A DNA stretch of 64,000 nt from positions 268,595 through 332,594 of the forward strand of contig NZ_MDDV01000035.1 of NCBI RefSeq assembly GCF_001854885.1. Direction: 5' to 3'. The number at the start of each line of letters is the position of its first letter. The first letter of the stretch is position 1. Origin of the DNA: Ensifer sp. LCM 4579. GTDB lineage: Bacteria > Pseudomonadota > Alphaproteobacteria > Rhizobiales > Rhizobiaceae. The notes under the pieces were generated by a model. That model had not been told where the DNA came from. It saw only the letters and a list, made by a program, of their open reading frames with translations, and ran no database searches. Shown here one piece after another: positions 46,932 through 55,288 of the stretch. Both the position numbers and the translations under genes were made by a program.

Positions 46932-47865
46932 TCCCCCTATCTTCTGAGGGTATTGGAGCGCCCTGTCTGAAAATGCTTTCGATCAAAAATGCGAATTCAC
47001 TAACCACGAAAAAACCTCGTGATGGCTAATGTATCGTAAATATGGGGGATAAGAAACAGCCCAAAAGGGTTAGATTCGGGCGCCATTCCCGTCCAAATAG
47101 TCCCAATTTGCACCAATTCTGGGTGAGTCGTGCTGATGTCAAGTCTGCGCAGCCGTTGGCGTCTCCGTCTTTTTCGCGCGAAGCGGGGACCCGGGCATTC
47201 TAGCGGGTATGTCAGGTTGCACTTGTCGCAATCCTGTACCTCGAAATGAGGAGCACAGGCGCCATCTCGCCATCAACCTGAACCACTTTATACTCCAAAG
47301 GGGCTAGCGGCGGCGCATCACAGCCTCGGCAGGCATATATGCCTGCGGTCTTCCGGCGAGCAGATGTCCAGACTCGACGACCCATCGCCACAAAATCCCG
47401 CGGGGGTTGAGACTCGGCAGACAATTCCATCTTTCGGGCATGCAGCCTCGGATTCACAATGTTAACATCGCCTTAATGGCGGGACAGTCCTAAGGGGTAT
47501 GGGCGACTCGCTTCGCTCGACAAGACGACCGCTTCCTCGGAGGCAATATCCGGCTGTGCTGCACGCATCCCGATTGACCTCATCCGCCAAGCGACGGCCG
47601 GGACTAACCATAATTGGTATCTTCCACTTCTCCCCATTCGGGATCACACTGTACCGGTCGCATGGAGTTGTATGCGTCTCCGGACAAGGTTCAGCGTAGG
47701 TTTGGAAAGTGTTTATATTGCATTTGTATGACAAAGAGTATGACTATCAATTATCAACACCTAATGCGTTAGCGGAATTTACCTACGCCGTGAAATGTAT
47801 ATTGAATGAAATACAGATAGTATCGAAACACCCGCAGATGAATATTGATAGTTCATCTGAGTGAG
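46932..47865. other. Long, AT-richer non-coding region upstream of the LuxR-type gene
   Basis: About 0.9 kb with lower GC than the flanks. Small open frames (such as 47212-47457 and 47462-47734, minus) lack coding character and recognisable sequence, so no gene is called. It holds short G-runs of similar form: ATAGGGGG on the minus strand at 46933-46940, TATGGGGGAT at 47041 and CCTAAGGGGTAT at 47489. Near its end, an imperfect inverted repeat GAGCCAGCGCC/GGTGCTGGCTC (about 47866-47915) could end the transcript of the next gene. Confidence 0.45.
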
Positions 47866-47952
47866 AGCCAGCGCCAAAAAATCCTATAAAGATGAAGGGG
47901 TTTCGGTGCTGGCTCCTTCCTCCGTTTCTCCACAGCGTAAGAAAGCCTCTCC

Positions 47953-48435
47953 TCAACGGGGGAATGAGTATCGCTCGACGATAGCCCAGATTTCCTTGTT
48001 GATCCTCATGATCTGCTCGATCGCCTCGTTGATCCTGGCAATCTCGGAATCATCAATCTGTTCGATCTTGCCGTATTTGATCGTGTCCTTGCTGTCGAAA
48101 ATGCTCATCAGTTGCGTGCTCGCCTGGTCGCCGGTTTCGTCGAAGGAATAGATGCAGTGGCTGTACTTGTTCCTGAGTTTGCCCTGCCGGCCAAGCTGCT
48201 GTGTCACTGCGAGAATTTCCTGCCGCCGAGCGAGGGGCGTCTTTTCCAGTTTGGCGAGCCGTTCGACGAGCTCGATACGGGCGCGCGTCGTATTCAGCGT
48301 GAGAAAGATGACGATGGCGGTTTCCTTGTCCACTTTCGCAAGGCCCGCAATCAGGTAGATGAGCAGACTTTCCGTGTTGGTCCACGTGTAGTTCAGCTGT
48401 CCGATTAAAAGGAGTATCTCGTGGAACTTCTTCAT
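47953..48435 (-). CDS. Small all-helical protein with HEPN-like RNxxxH motif
   Basis: 160 aa from the ATG at 48435 (MKKFHEILLLIGQLNYTW); the frame is open to 48492. The sequence is predicted entirely helical: WTNTESLLIYLIAGL, ARIELVERLAKLEK, then GKLRNKYSHCIYSF and a C-terminal helix INEAIEQIMRINKEIWAIVE. RNKYSH fits the R-N-x3-H catalytic signature of HEPN-domain ribonucleases, at the right place before the last helices. No nucleotidyltransferase or antitoxin partner is adjacent. Function unknown; an RNA-targeting role is only a hypothesis. Confidence 0.62.
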   Translation of the reverse strand: MKKFHEILLLIGQLNYTWTNTESLLIYLIAGLAKVDKETAIVIFLTLNTTRARIELVERLAKLEKTPLARRQEILAVTQQLGRQGKLRNKYSHCIYSFDETGDQASTQLMSIFDSKDTIKYGKIEQIDDSEIARINEAIEQIMRINKEIWAIVERYSFPR

Positions 48436-48492
48436 GAGCCGATAAGCCTCGGTTGCCGCACGCAGGATCCTTTTACAGCCACAATAGCGCAT

Positions 48493-48973
48493 TCCAGTCT
48501 TCGGAGAAATTTACCGCGAACGAAAACGCATCGGCCGCAGAATACCTCCGAGGCGGTAGGCTCTGACCCTCGAAAGTCTTTCCGAGATACGTCACACACG
48601 CAACAGCCTCTTACGGGTGACCGACCTTTGCCGGGCATCGCCTAGGGGGGTTAGCCCGAACTGACAGCTTACAATTCCAGCCTGTTGGCAACACACTTTT
48701 CACGCACAACAGAGGGCAGGTATGCCCAGGTTTGCGTTGACCAGTACTGCGTCTGGGCCGGAATGCCCCCTCGAAAGCCTGGCTGCTGTTCCCCACATTC
48801 AAGGGAGGTGAATGCCAGAGCACACGCGCCGATCCCGGCCGCGCATTTGCGTGCGCCCGGAGATCCTTTCCACTGAAAAATCTTCATGTCAACTTCAGAC
48901 CGCGCACGGCCAAAATCCGCGTGAGAGATGAAAGCGGTTCGGTTGTGGCGGCCTCAACTTTGAGGACGTAGCT
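48493..48973. other. Non-coding leader region of the type I secretion locus
   Basis: About 480 bp with no credible gene. It contains GGGC-ATCG-CCTAGGGGGGTTAG-CCC at 48633-48656, a G-rich site with outer GGGC/GCCC arms that is similar to the CCTAAGGGGTAT sequence at 47489. GAGGA lies about 8 bp before the ATG at 48974. The promoter of the operon should be here. Confidence 0.45.
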
Positions 48974-50707
48974 ATGAGCAATAACAAAAACTTCCTGTGG
49001 CCATGGGATAATCAGTCCCAAAGCCAGGACCAGTTGCAGGGCCAGGCCCAAGCCGAGCTTCAGGCCCAGCTCGAGCTCCAGGAACAGGAGCAAGAACAGG
49101 AACAGGAGCAAGAGCAGGAGCAGGAGCAGGAGCAAGATCAGGACCAGGACCAGTATCAGGGTCAGTACAGTGAGTCTTATAACGGCAACCTGAACGGCAA
49201 CGGCAACGGCAACCTGAACCTGAATGGCAATCTCAACGGCAATGGCAATCTCAACCTGAATGGCAACGACAACGCCAATGCCAATGCAAATGCCAATGCA
49301 AACGACAACACGAACAGCAATAGCAACACCAACACCAGCGACACCACGGTCGACGTATCGAGCACGACCGACGTCGACGTCGACATCGATCTTGATCTGA
49401 GCGGCTATGAGCCGTCCGACGACGACTTTGTCGACATCGACAATTCGTCGATCCATGGCATGGCCAATGTCAGCTTCAGCAACATCCTCAACGGCTCGCT
49501 CAATGGCGCGGGCAATGATGTCGGCAATGTCATCAGCCAGTCCGCCATCATGTCGGATGACGACACCCTCAACGGTGTCTCCAACAGCGGCACGCTGACC
49601 CAGAGGGGCGATGCCACCGGCGGCACGGCCACCTCCGACGACGGCATCGATGCCGAGGGGGATGGCGGTTCGGGCGGCGATGATGCCGATGCCGATGGCG
49701 GCGACGGCGGCGACGGCGGCTTCGCCGTGGGCGGCTTCTCGTTTGGCGGCGATGCCGATGGCGGCGATGCCGATAGCGACGCGGACGGCGGCGACGGCGA
49801 AGGCGGCCTCGCGGCTAGCGTCGGCGTCGGCACCGGCGGCGCCAGCGGCGACGCGAATGGTGGTGCAGCAACCGGCGGCTACGGCGGCAACGGCGGTGCA
49901 GGCCTCGGCGTCGGGCTTGGGCTCGGTGTCGGCCTCGGCGTCGGCGCTGCAGCCGGCGGTGAAGGTGGCGAGAACGGAGCAGGCGACGGCGGCGAAACCG
50001 GCGACATCGAGAGCGACGAGGCCGAGGCCGAAGATGCCGGCGACGGCGGCGACGGCGTCGATGACATCGATGCCGACGATTTCGTGGTCCCGGTCCTGAA
50101 CTTCGGCGGCGACGGCGGCGACAATGACGGCGGCAACAGCGTCGCTTTCGGTGAGACTGGCAACGCCAATGGTGGCAGCTCCGATGATGCCGGCGACGGC
50201 GGCGACGCGCTCGGTGCAGGAGTCGGTCTCGGTGCAGGCTTCGGCCTTGGCGCCGGCATCGGCGGTGCCGGCGGCGCCGGCGGCGGTGCTTCCGCGGATG
50301 GCGGAACGACCGGCAATGCCAGTGGCGGTGCCGGCACGGGCGGCGCAGCGACCGGCGGCGCGGGTGACGGCGGCCTTGCACTCAGCGGCGCATGGGCCGG
50401 AGATGCCTCGGCCGACGGTGGCGCGGGCGGCGATGCCTTCGGCGGCGCTGGCGGCGCCGGCGGCGCCGGCGGCTTTGCCACAACCGGAGACGGCGGGTTT
50501 GGCGATGCCGGGACGTGGGGTTCCTACAATGGAGACGATGGCTTCGTTGAAGGGCATTCCTCCGCAACGGCCGATGCCGTGATCGACACCAACGCCTTCA
50601 ACCAGCAGATCGTGCTCGGCGCCAATCTGCAGGGCAACACGGTCGATATGACGGTCGTCGGCGGCGACTACAGCTCGTCGGTCATCGGCGAAGACGACGA
50701 CGCCTGA
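48974..50707 (+). CDS. Low-complexity acidic repeat protein, probable type I secretion substrate
   Basis: 577 aa without Cys, with one Lys and one Arg, and rich in Asp, Gly, Ala and Asn. Zones: N-terminal MSNNKNFLWPWDN and Gln/Glu stretch with (QE)n (about 36-54) and (QD)n; Asn-Gly-Leu repeats (69-120); alternating DVDVDIDLDL (133-142); an Asn/Ser region (155-210); Gly-Asp-Ala sequence to ~530; and a distinct C-terminus, DTNAFNQQIVLGANLQGNTV and DMTVVGGDYSSSVIGEDDDA. There is no N-terminal signal peptide and no canonical RTX nonapeptides. Followed by an exporter operon, so I infer export by the type I route with the conserved tail as signal or anchor. One RGD (211-213). Function unknown; similar proteins are often auto-named fibrinogen-binding without evidence. 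Confidence 0.8.
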   Translation: MSNNKNFLWPWDNQSQSQDQLQGQAQAELQAQLELQEQEQEQEQEQEQEQEQEQDQDQDQYQGQYSESYNGNLNGNGNGNLNLNGNLNGNGNLNLNGNDNANANANANANDNTNSNSNTNTSDTTVDVSSTTDVDVDIDLDLSGYEPSDDDFVDIDNSSIHGMANVSFSNILNGSLNGAGNDVGNVISQSAIMSDDDTLNGVSNSGTLTQRGDATGGTATSDDGIDAEGDGGSGGDDADADGGDGGDGGFAVGGFSFGGDADGGDADSDADGGDGEGGLAASVGVGTGGASGDANGGAATGGYGGNGGAGLGVGLGLGVGLGVGAAAGGEGGENGAGDGGETGDIESDEAEAEDAGDGGDGVDDIDADDFVVPVLNFGGDGGDNDGGNSVAFGETGNANGGSSDDAGDGGDALGAGVGLGAGFGLGAGIGGAGGAGGGASADGGTTGNASGGAGTGGAATGGAGDGGLALSGAWAGDASADGGAGGDAFGGAGGAGGAGGFATTGDGGFGDAGTWGSYNGDDGFVEGHSSATADAVIDTNAFNQQIVLGANLQGNTVDMTVVGGDYSSSVIGEDDDA

Positions 50708-50753
50708 CCGTAACGCACGCCGCCGACTCACACTCGGAATAAGGCATTGAACC

Positions 50754-50782
50754 GGACTGCGCGAGCCCGCCTCGCGCAGTCC
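50754..50782 (+). terminator. Strong hairpin between the repeat-protein gene and the downstream operon
   Basis: GGACTGCGCGA and TCGCGCAGTCC make a perfect 11-bp stem with a 7-base loop, in the 106-bp gap. There is no T-run, so it may attenuate transcription or protect the upstream mRNA 3' end, allowing more of the first protein than of the exporter. Confidence 0.55.
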
Positions 50783-50813
50783 AGCAGCACCGCAAGCAAA
50801 AGGGGGGCTGACA

Positions 50814-52877
50814 ATGACCTTGCATTTCGACAAGGCCACCGAGGCCATAGCCCATTTCATCGGACTGTTTGAAATCAAGATCGAGGAGCTTCGGCTGCGC
50901 GAGGCCCACGAGGAGTTCACGGCATCCCGGCAAGACGAGCGGGCCCCGCCGGAACTTCCTTTCGTGCCGGTCAATGTAAAGGCGCCGTACGATCTCGAGG
51001 ACTTCAATCCGGATGTCCCCTATAAGCCGCTCGCGCCGGGACTGGTGGGGCTGGTGACCTGGTCGCATGTCGGGCCGTTGCCGCCGACATTCTCCGCACC
51101 CGGCGACATGGCAGCCCTCGCCAAACCCGGGCTTCTCCCCCAGCACTGGTCGACCGCCAAGTCATCCTCGCTGACGCTCGACTTGCAGATCGATCCGCCC
51201 GGATCGGTCGCCGTGTACACCTCCCAGTATATACGGCTTTCGGACAATGATTTCGTCAGCATTGGCGGCCATGGATTGGATTTCGACCTGCGGATCGACA
51301 ACAGCGCGGGGTTGGCCGGGCTCATCGAGACCGCACGGCAGGTTTCCCCCCTCGCCGACGCGGAGGAGCCTGGCACCGCGGATGCGGTTCTCACCTTTGT
51401 CGACACCGCCTCCCAGCAACTGGAGGCCTATTCCGCAGCGAGCGATGGCGAGCACGGTCTGTTCGTGGCCAGATCCGATTCGCTCGAAGGCACCTATGTC
51501 AATGGTGAACTCGTCGACGAAGCGCCGCGCCTCGAAGACTACCTTCCTGAGCCGGACGAGACGGCGACCGAGACACCGATCCTATCCTCACATGCCAGCG
51601 GATCCTTCGCAGCGGGCGAAGGTCCGGTAGCCGCAAAGGCCGCGGTCGAGTTGGAAGCCGGCGGCAATACCCTGGTCAATTCCGTCGTGCTGACGAACAA
51701 CTGGCTGCAATCGCATGTCCTGGCGGTCGCCGGCGACCATGTCGAACTCAACGCGATCGTCCAGATCAACGCCTGGTGCGACAGCGATCTCGTAAGCCCT
51801 GCCCTGAACGACTGGAAACTCATCGGGGAGAATCCGACCCGCGCCTTCAACATCGCGATGTTCAAGCATCTGGAACCCTCGCCCGCAGAAAGCGGGCACG
51901 CCGGCAGCGGCGACTTCCCCAAGGCCTGGGCGATCACGGAGATCAAGGGCGACCTCCTGATCATGAACTGGCTCGAGCAGTTCACCTTCATGACGGATGA
52001 GGACGTCGCCATTCTGTCATGCACTGGCGCGACGACCTCGATCATCGCCGGCGGCAACACCGCGATCAACAACATCTCGCTCGCCGAACTGGGATCCTAC
52101 TACGATCTCATCTTCGTCGGCGGGCACGTCTACGACGCCAACATCATCCAGCAACTGAACATCCTGTTCGACAACGATCACGTCGGCGCCGTCGACGGCT
52201 TCGGAACGTGCGGCGAAGGTTCCGTCTCCACGGGCGGCAACCTGCTCTGGAACTATGCGGGGATCGTAGAAGCTGGCGGCGCGACGAGCGTCAAGCCGAT
52301 GCCGCAGTCCTATCTCGATGCCCTCGACAAGCTGGCAAACGGGAAGAAGTCGCTCCCGGACGATGTCCTTCAGGATGACGTTTTCGCCGGCATGAAGGGA
52401 CTGAAGGTGCTCTATATCTCGGGCAACCTCATCAATCTCAATTATGTCAAGCAAACGACCATTCTCGGAGACGGCGACCAGGTTGCGCTGGCGAAAAGCA
52501 CTCTGGTGACCGGTTCCGACGGGGATTGGTCGATCTCGACCGGCTCGAACGTGCTCGTCAACCATGCGGGGATTCTCGATGTCGATGCCGGCGCAACGAT
52601 TTATGCCGGCGGCGGCGCCTATTCCGACGAAGTTCTCATCCAGGCCGAGTTGATCACCGACGAGCCCAATCTCGGCGGCCGGGATCCCGATGCGCTGGTG
52701 AACGAAGCGGTCGCCTTCCTCGGCGACGACATGATGGCGCCCGACCCCGGGCCACAGCCGATGGACCACGGGCAGTCGGATTTCGGGCGATCTCACAATG
52801 ACAGGACGGACAAGGGACCGTCTGATCATGCCTCGCCCCATATCGATGCCGATCCCATGCACAGCATGCTTGCCTGA
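50814..52877 (+). CDS. Repeat-containing protein of unknown function in the type I secretion locus
   Basis: 687 aa, acidic, no signal peptide. Residues 1-270 are unlike anything I recognise (MTLHFDKATEAIAHFIGLFE start). From ~280 to 600 at least four degenerate beta-rich repeats appear, with a core of I-x-G-G/N, N-x-V/I-x-Q-x-N-x-L and D-x-D-x-V: VVLTNNWLQSHVLAVAGDHV, MNWLEQFTFMTDEDVAI, ANIIQQLNILFDNDHVGAV, LNYVKQTTILGDGDQVAL. Each is followed by a TGG/SN-N-x-x-x-N-x-A-x-I element. The tail is His/Asp-rich (616-687). The C-terminus of the 577-residue protein (NQQIVLGANLQGNTV) has a similar texture. RBS AGGGGGG. It is 20 bp before the ABC exporter, so it is either a second substrate or an assembly factor. 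Confidence 0.78.
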   Translation: MTLHFDKATEAIAHFIGLFEIKIEELRLREAHEEFTASRQDERAPPELPFVPVNVKAPYDLEDFNPDVPYKPLAPGLVGLVTWSHVGPLPPTFSAPGDMAALAKPGLLPQHWSTAKSSSLTLDLQIDPPGSVAVYTSQYIRLSDNDFVSIGGHGLDFDLRIDNSAGLAGLIETARQVSPLADAEEPGTADAVLTFVDTASQQLEAYSAASDGEHGLFVARSDSLEGTYVNGELVDEAPRLEDYLPEPDETATETPILSSHASGSFAAGEGPVAAKAAVELEAGGNTLVNSVVLTNNWLQSHVLAVAGDHVELNAIVQINAWCDSDLVSPALNDWKLIGENPTRAFNIAMFKHLEPSPAESGHAGSGDFPKAWAITEIKGDLLIMNWLEQFTFMTDEDVAILSCTGATTSIIAGGNTAINNISLAELGSYYDLIFVGGHVYDANIIQQLNILFDNDHVGAVDGFGTCGEGSVSTGGNLLWNYAGIVEAGGATSVKPMPQSYLDALDKLANGKKSLPDDVLQDDVFAGMKGLKVLYISGNLINLNYVKQTTILGDGDQVALAKSTLVTGSDGDWSISTGSNVLVNHAGILDVDAGATIYAGGGAYSDEVLIQAELITDEPNLGGRDPDALVNEAVAFLGDDMMAPDPGPQPMDHGQSDFGRSHNDRTDKGPSDHASPHIDADPMHSMLA

Positions 52878-52897
52878 CAGGGACGCGGGAGGAGATC

Positions 52898-55282
52898 ATG
52901 ACCGACACCCCCGCCCCGTCCCTGCGACTATCCGCAAGCGACGGCGAGAAGATTTCTCCGGCTGACATCATGACGGATCAGCCACAGCGGAAGATCGATG
53001 CAGAGGCTGCCGGGCAGCAATTGCTTCGCGAGATCGACAATCGGGAGGATGTATTGAATAGCACCGTGAAGAAGATCGACGGGGTTCTCTATGAGCTTCG
53101 TGGCGGAGCCGCTGCGAGCGACTGCCCGGGCACGAATCACGCAAACCCCACGGCCTCACCGCCGATCGGAGAGGCCGCAACGGCAGGGGGCGCGGCAGCG
53201 AGGCCCGAAAGCACACGACAGGCCCGGCCGGCCCCGAAGGCAGTTCCTCCGGTTGAAGCGGAAGTCCGGCCCGAACCGCGTGACCAGGACAAGCCTCGGC
53301 CCGCCCGGGAGGCAGATGAACCGGCCCGACGCGAGGAGAGGCCGGCGCCGGAGACCAAGGCCGAGGTGAAGGCCGAAGCGAAGTCCGAGGTGAAGGACAA
53401 GACCAGCGTGCCGGGGATGGTCGTGATCGACGGCGACCGCGGGCCGGTCAAGACTGAGAACCGGTCGCCCGACAAGGGCGGTTCGGACGGCGGCGGTTCG
53501 GACGGCGGCGGCAATGGCGGCGGCGGCAATGGCGGCGGCGGCGTCTTCCACAAGCGCCTCGGACCGGTCGATTTCTCGGCGAGCCTCAAGGCGGGCCTCA
53601 AGGCGATCCGGCAGAACCTGATGATCGTGATGGTCTTCACGATCGCCACCAATGTCCTGGTGCTCGCGATACCGGTCTATCTGTTCCAGATATCGGACCG
53701 GGTATTGACCAGTCGCTCGATCGACACGCTGGTCATGCTCACCGTCCTGATCGTCGGCGCGGTGATCCTTCAAGCCGTGTTTGACGGAATCCGCCGCATG
53801 ATCCTCATGCGAACCGCCGTGGAGGTCGCCGCCCAGCTCGGCGCACCGATCCTCAGCGCCGCCGCCAGGGCCTCGCTCCATAGCAACGGGCGCGAATACC
53901 AGACGCTGGGCGACCTGCAGCAGCTTCGCTCCTTCCTCGTCTCCGGCACGCTGCTTTCCTTCCTCGACGCGCCGATCGCGCCGTTCTTCGTCGTGGCGGT
54001 CTTCCTGATCCATCCGCATCTCGGCTCGATCGTCATTGCATCGTCCCTGCTGCTTCTCATCGTCACCGTGCTCAATCAGAAGGCGACAGCCGCATCTTTC
54101 GGCGCGGCCAACAGTTTCCAGACGAAGGCCAATCTCCACCTCGATTCGATGTCGCGCAATTCGCAGATCATCAATGCGCTCGCGATGATCCCCGAAACCG
54201 TTCGTATCTGGGGCAAGGACATGGCGGGCTCGCTGAAGTCCCAGGTGCTGGCGCAGGACCGCAACATCGCCTTCGCCTCGCTGTCCAAGGCCGTGCGGCT
54301 CCTCACCCAGGTGTCCATGCTCGGCTGGGGCGCCAACCTCGCACTGCACGGCCAGCTCACGGGTGGCATGGTGATCGCGGCCTCGATCATCGCCGGCAGG
54401 GCCCTCGGACCGATCGAAGGCGCGATCGAGGGCTGGCATCAGGTCATCCAGTCCCGCGCCGCCTATGGGCGCATCGCCGCGCTGCTGCAGGCCTCGCCGC
54501 TCAATTTCGAGCGGCTGAAACTGCCGCGTCCCGAAGGGCGGCTCGATGTGGAACGGCTGCTTTTCGTGCCGCAGGGCACCAAGCGCGTCGTCCTCAACGG
54601 CGTCAGCTTCGCGCTTAATCCCGGCGATTCGCTGGCGGTAATCGGCAGTTCAGGTGCCGGCAAGACAACGCTCGGCAAGATGCTCGTCGGCTCCATTCTG
54701 CCGACATCCGGCAATGTCCGGCTCGACCTCATGGATCTGAGAAACTGGGACCAGCGCCAGTTCGGCGAGAACATCGGCTACCTGCCGCAGGACGTCCAGC
54801 TGTTTCCGGGAACGATCAAGGCCAATATCGCGCGCATGCAGGAGGAGGCGACCGATGCCGACATCTACGCGGCCGCCAAGCTCGCCGACGTGCACGACAT
54901 GATCGCCTTGCTGCCGCACGGCTACGAGACCTTCGTCGCCGCCGACGGTGCGCCGCTCTCCGGCGGACAGAAACAACGCGTCGCGCTTGCCCGCGCCTTT
55001 TTCGGCAATCCGCGCATGGTGGTGCTCGACGAGCCCAACTCCAATCTCGACAGCGCCGGCGAGGCGGCGCTGACGCGCGCGCTCCAGCATGCCAGGGAGC
55101 AGAAGATCACCGTCATCACCATCACCCAGCGGCCCGCCCTCCTCAGCAGCGTCGACAAGGTACTGCTTCTGGTGAACGGCACGGTGGCTCTGTTCGGCAT
55201 GCGCCAGGACGTGCTCAAGGCGATCGCCGCGCGCGGCATGAACCTCGAAGGCAACCCGCTTGCGCAAAACCAGCTGATGTAG
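52898..55282 (+). CDS. Type I secretion ABC transporter with long disordered N-terminal extension
   Basis: 794-aa half-transporter of the PrtD/HlyB group. Residues 1-~215 are a charged, Pro/Glu/Lys-rich extension ending in a Gly/Ser linker (194-215), with no C39 peptidase-like domain. The membrane domain (about 236-510) is followed by the nucleotide-binding domain: Walker A GSSGAGKT (583-590), signature LSGGQKQR (688-695), Walker B MVVLDEPNSNLD. The H-loop reads TITQRP, with Gln at 744 instead of the usual His. Start 52898 after GGGAGGAG; the HlyD gene follows after 6 bp. It exports the adjacent repeat protein(s) by inference. The outer-membrane TolC-like channel is not in the window. Confidence 0.9.
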   Translation: MTDTPAPSLRLSASDGEKISPADIMTDQPQRKIDAEAAGQQLLREIDNREDVLNSTVKKIDGVLYELRGGAAASDCPGTNHANPTASPPIGEAATAGGAAARPESTRQARPAPKAVPPVEAEVRPEPRDQDKPRPAREADEPARREERPAPETKAEVKAEAKSEVKDKTSVPGMVVIDGDRGPVKTENRSPDKGGSDGGGSDGGGNGGGGNGGGGVFHKRLGPVDFSASLKAGLKAIRQNLMIVMVFTIATNVLVLAIPVYLFQISDRVLTSRSIDTLVMLTVLIVGAVILQAVFDGIRRMILMRTAVEVAAQLGAPILSAAARASLHSNGREYQTLGDLQQLRSFLVSGTLLSFLDAPIAPFFVVAVFLIHPHLGSIVIASSLLLLIVTVLNQKATAASFGAANSFQTKANLHLDSMSRNSQIINALAMIPETVRIWGKDMAGSLKSQVLAQDRNIAFASLSKAVRLLTQVSMLGWGANLALHGQLTGGMVIAASIIAGRALGPIEGAIEGWHQVIQSRAAYGRIAALLQASPLNFERLKLPRPEGRLDVERLLFVPQGTKRVVLNGVSFALNPGDSLAVIGSSGAGKTTLGKMLVGSILPTSGNVRLDLMDLRNWDQRQFGENIGYLPQDVQLFPGTIKANIARMQEEATDADIYAAAKLADVHDMIALLPHGYETFVAADGAPLSGGQKQRVALARAFFGNPRMVVLDEPNSNLDSAGEAALTRALQHAREQKITVITITQRPALLSSVDKVLLLVNGTVALFGMRQDVLKAIAARGMNLEGNPLAQNQLM

Positions 55283-55288
55283 GCAACC

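Noticed and set aside
47212..47734. Two small open frames (81 and 90 residues, minus strand) in the long intergenic region
   Set aside because: No good ribosome-binding site, no coding bias, Cys/Pro-rich random-looking sequence.
49600..50500. RTX calcium-binding nonapeptides in the Gly-Asp-rich zone
   Set aside because: GGDGGDGG stretches occur, but the GGxGxDxUx spacing with a hydrophobic ninth residue is not maintained.
48884..51007. 707-residue open frame antisense to the low-complexity gene, rich in Ala/Val/Ile
   Set aside because: It is the reverse reading of Gly-Asp-Ala and Gln-Glu repeats; composition is a mirror of the plus-strand codons and no family is visible.
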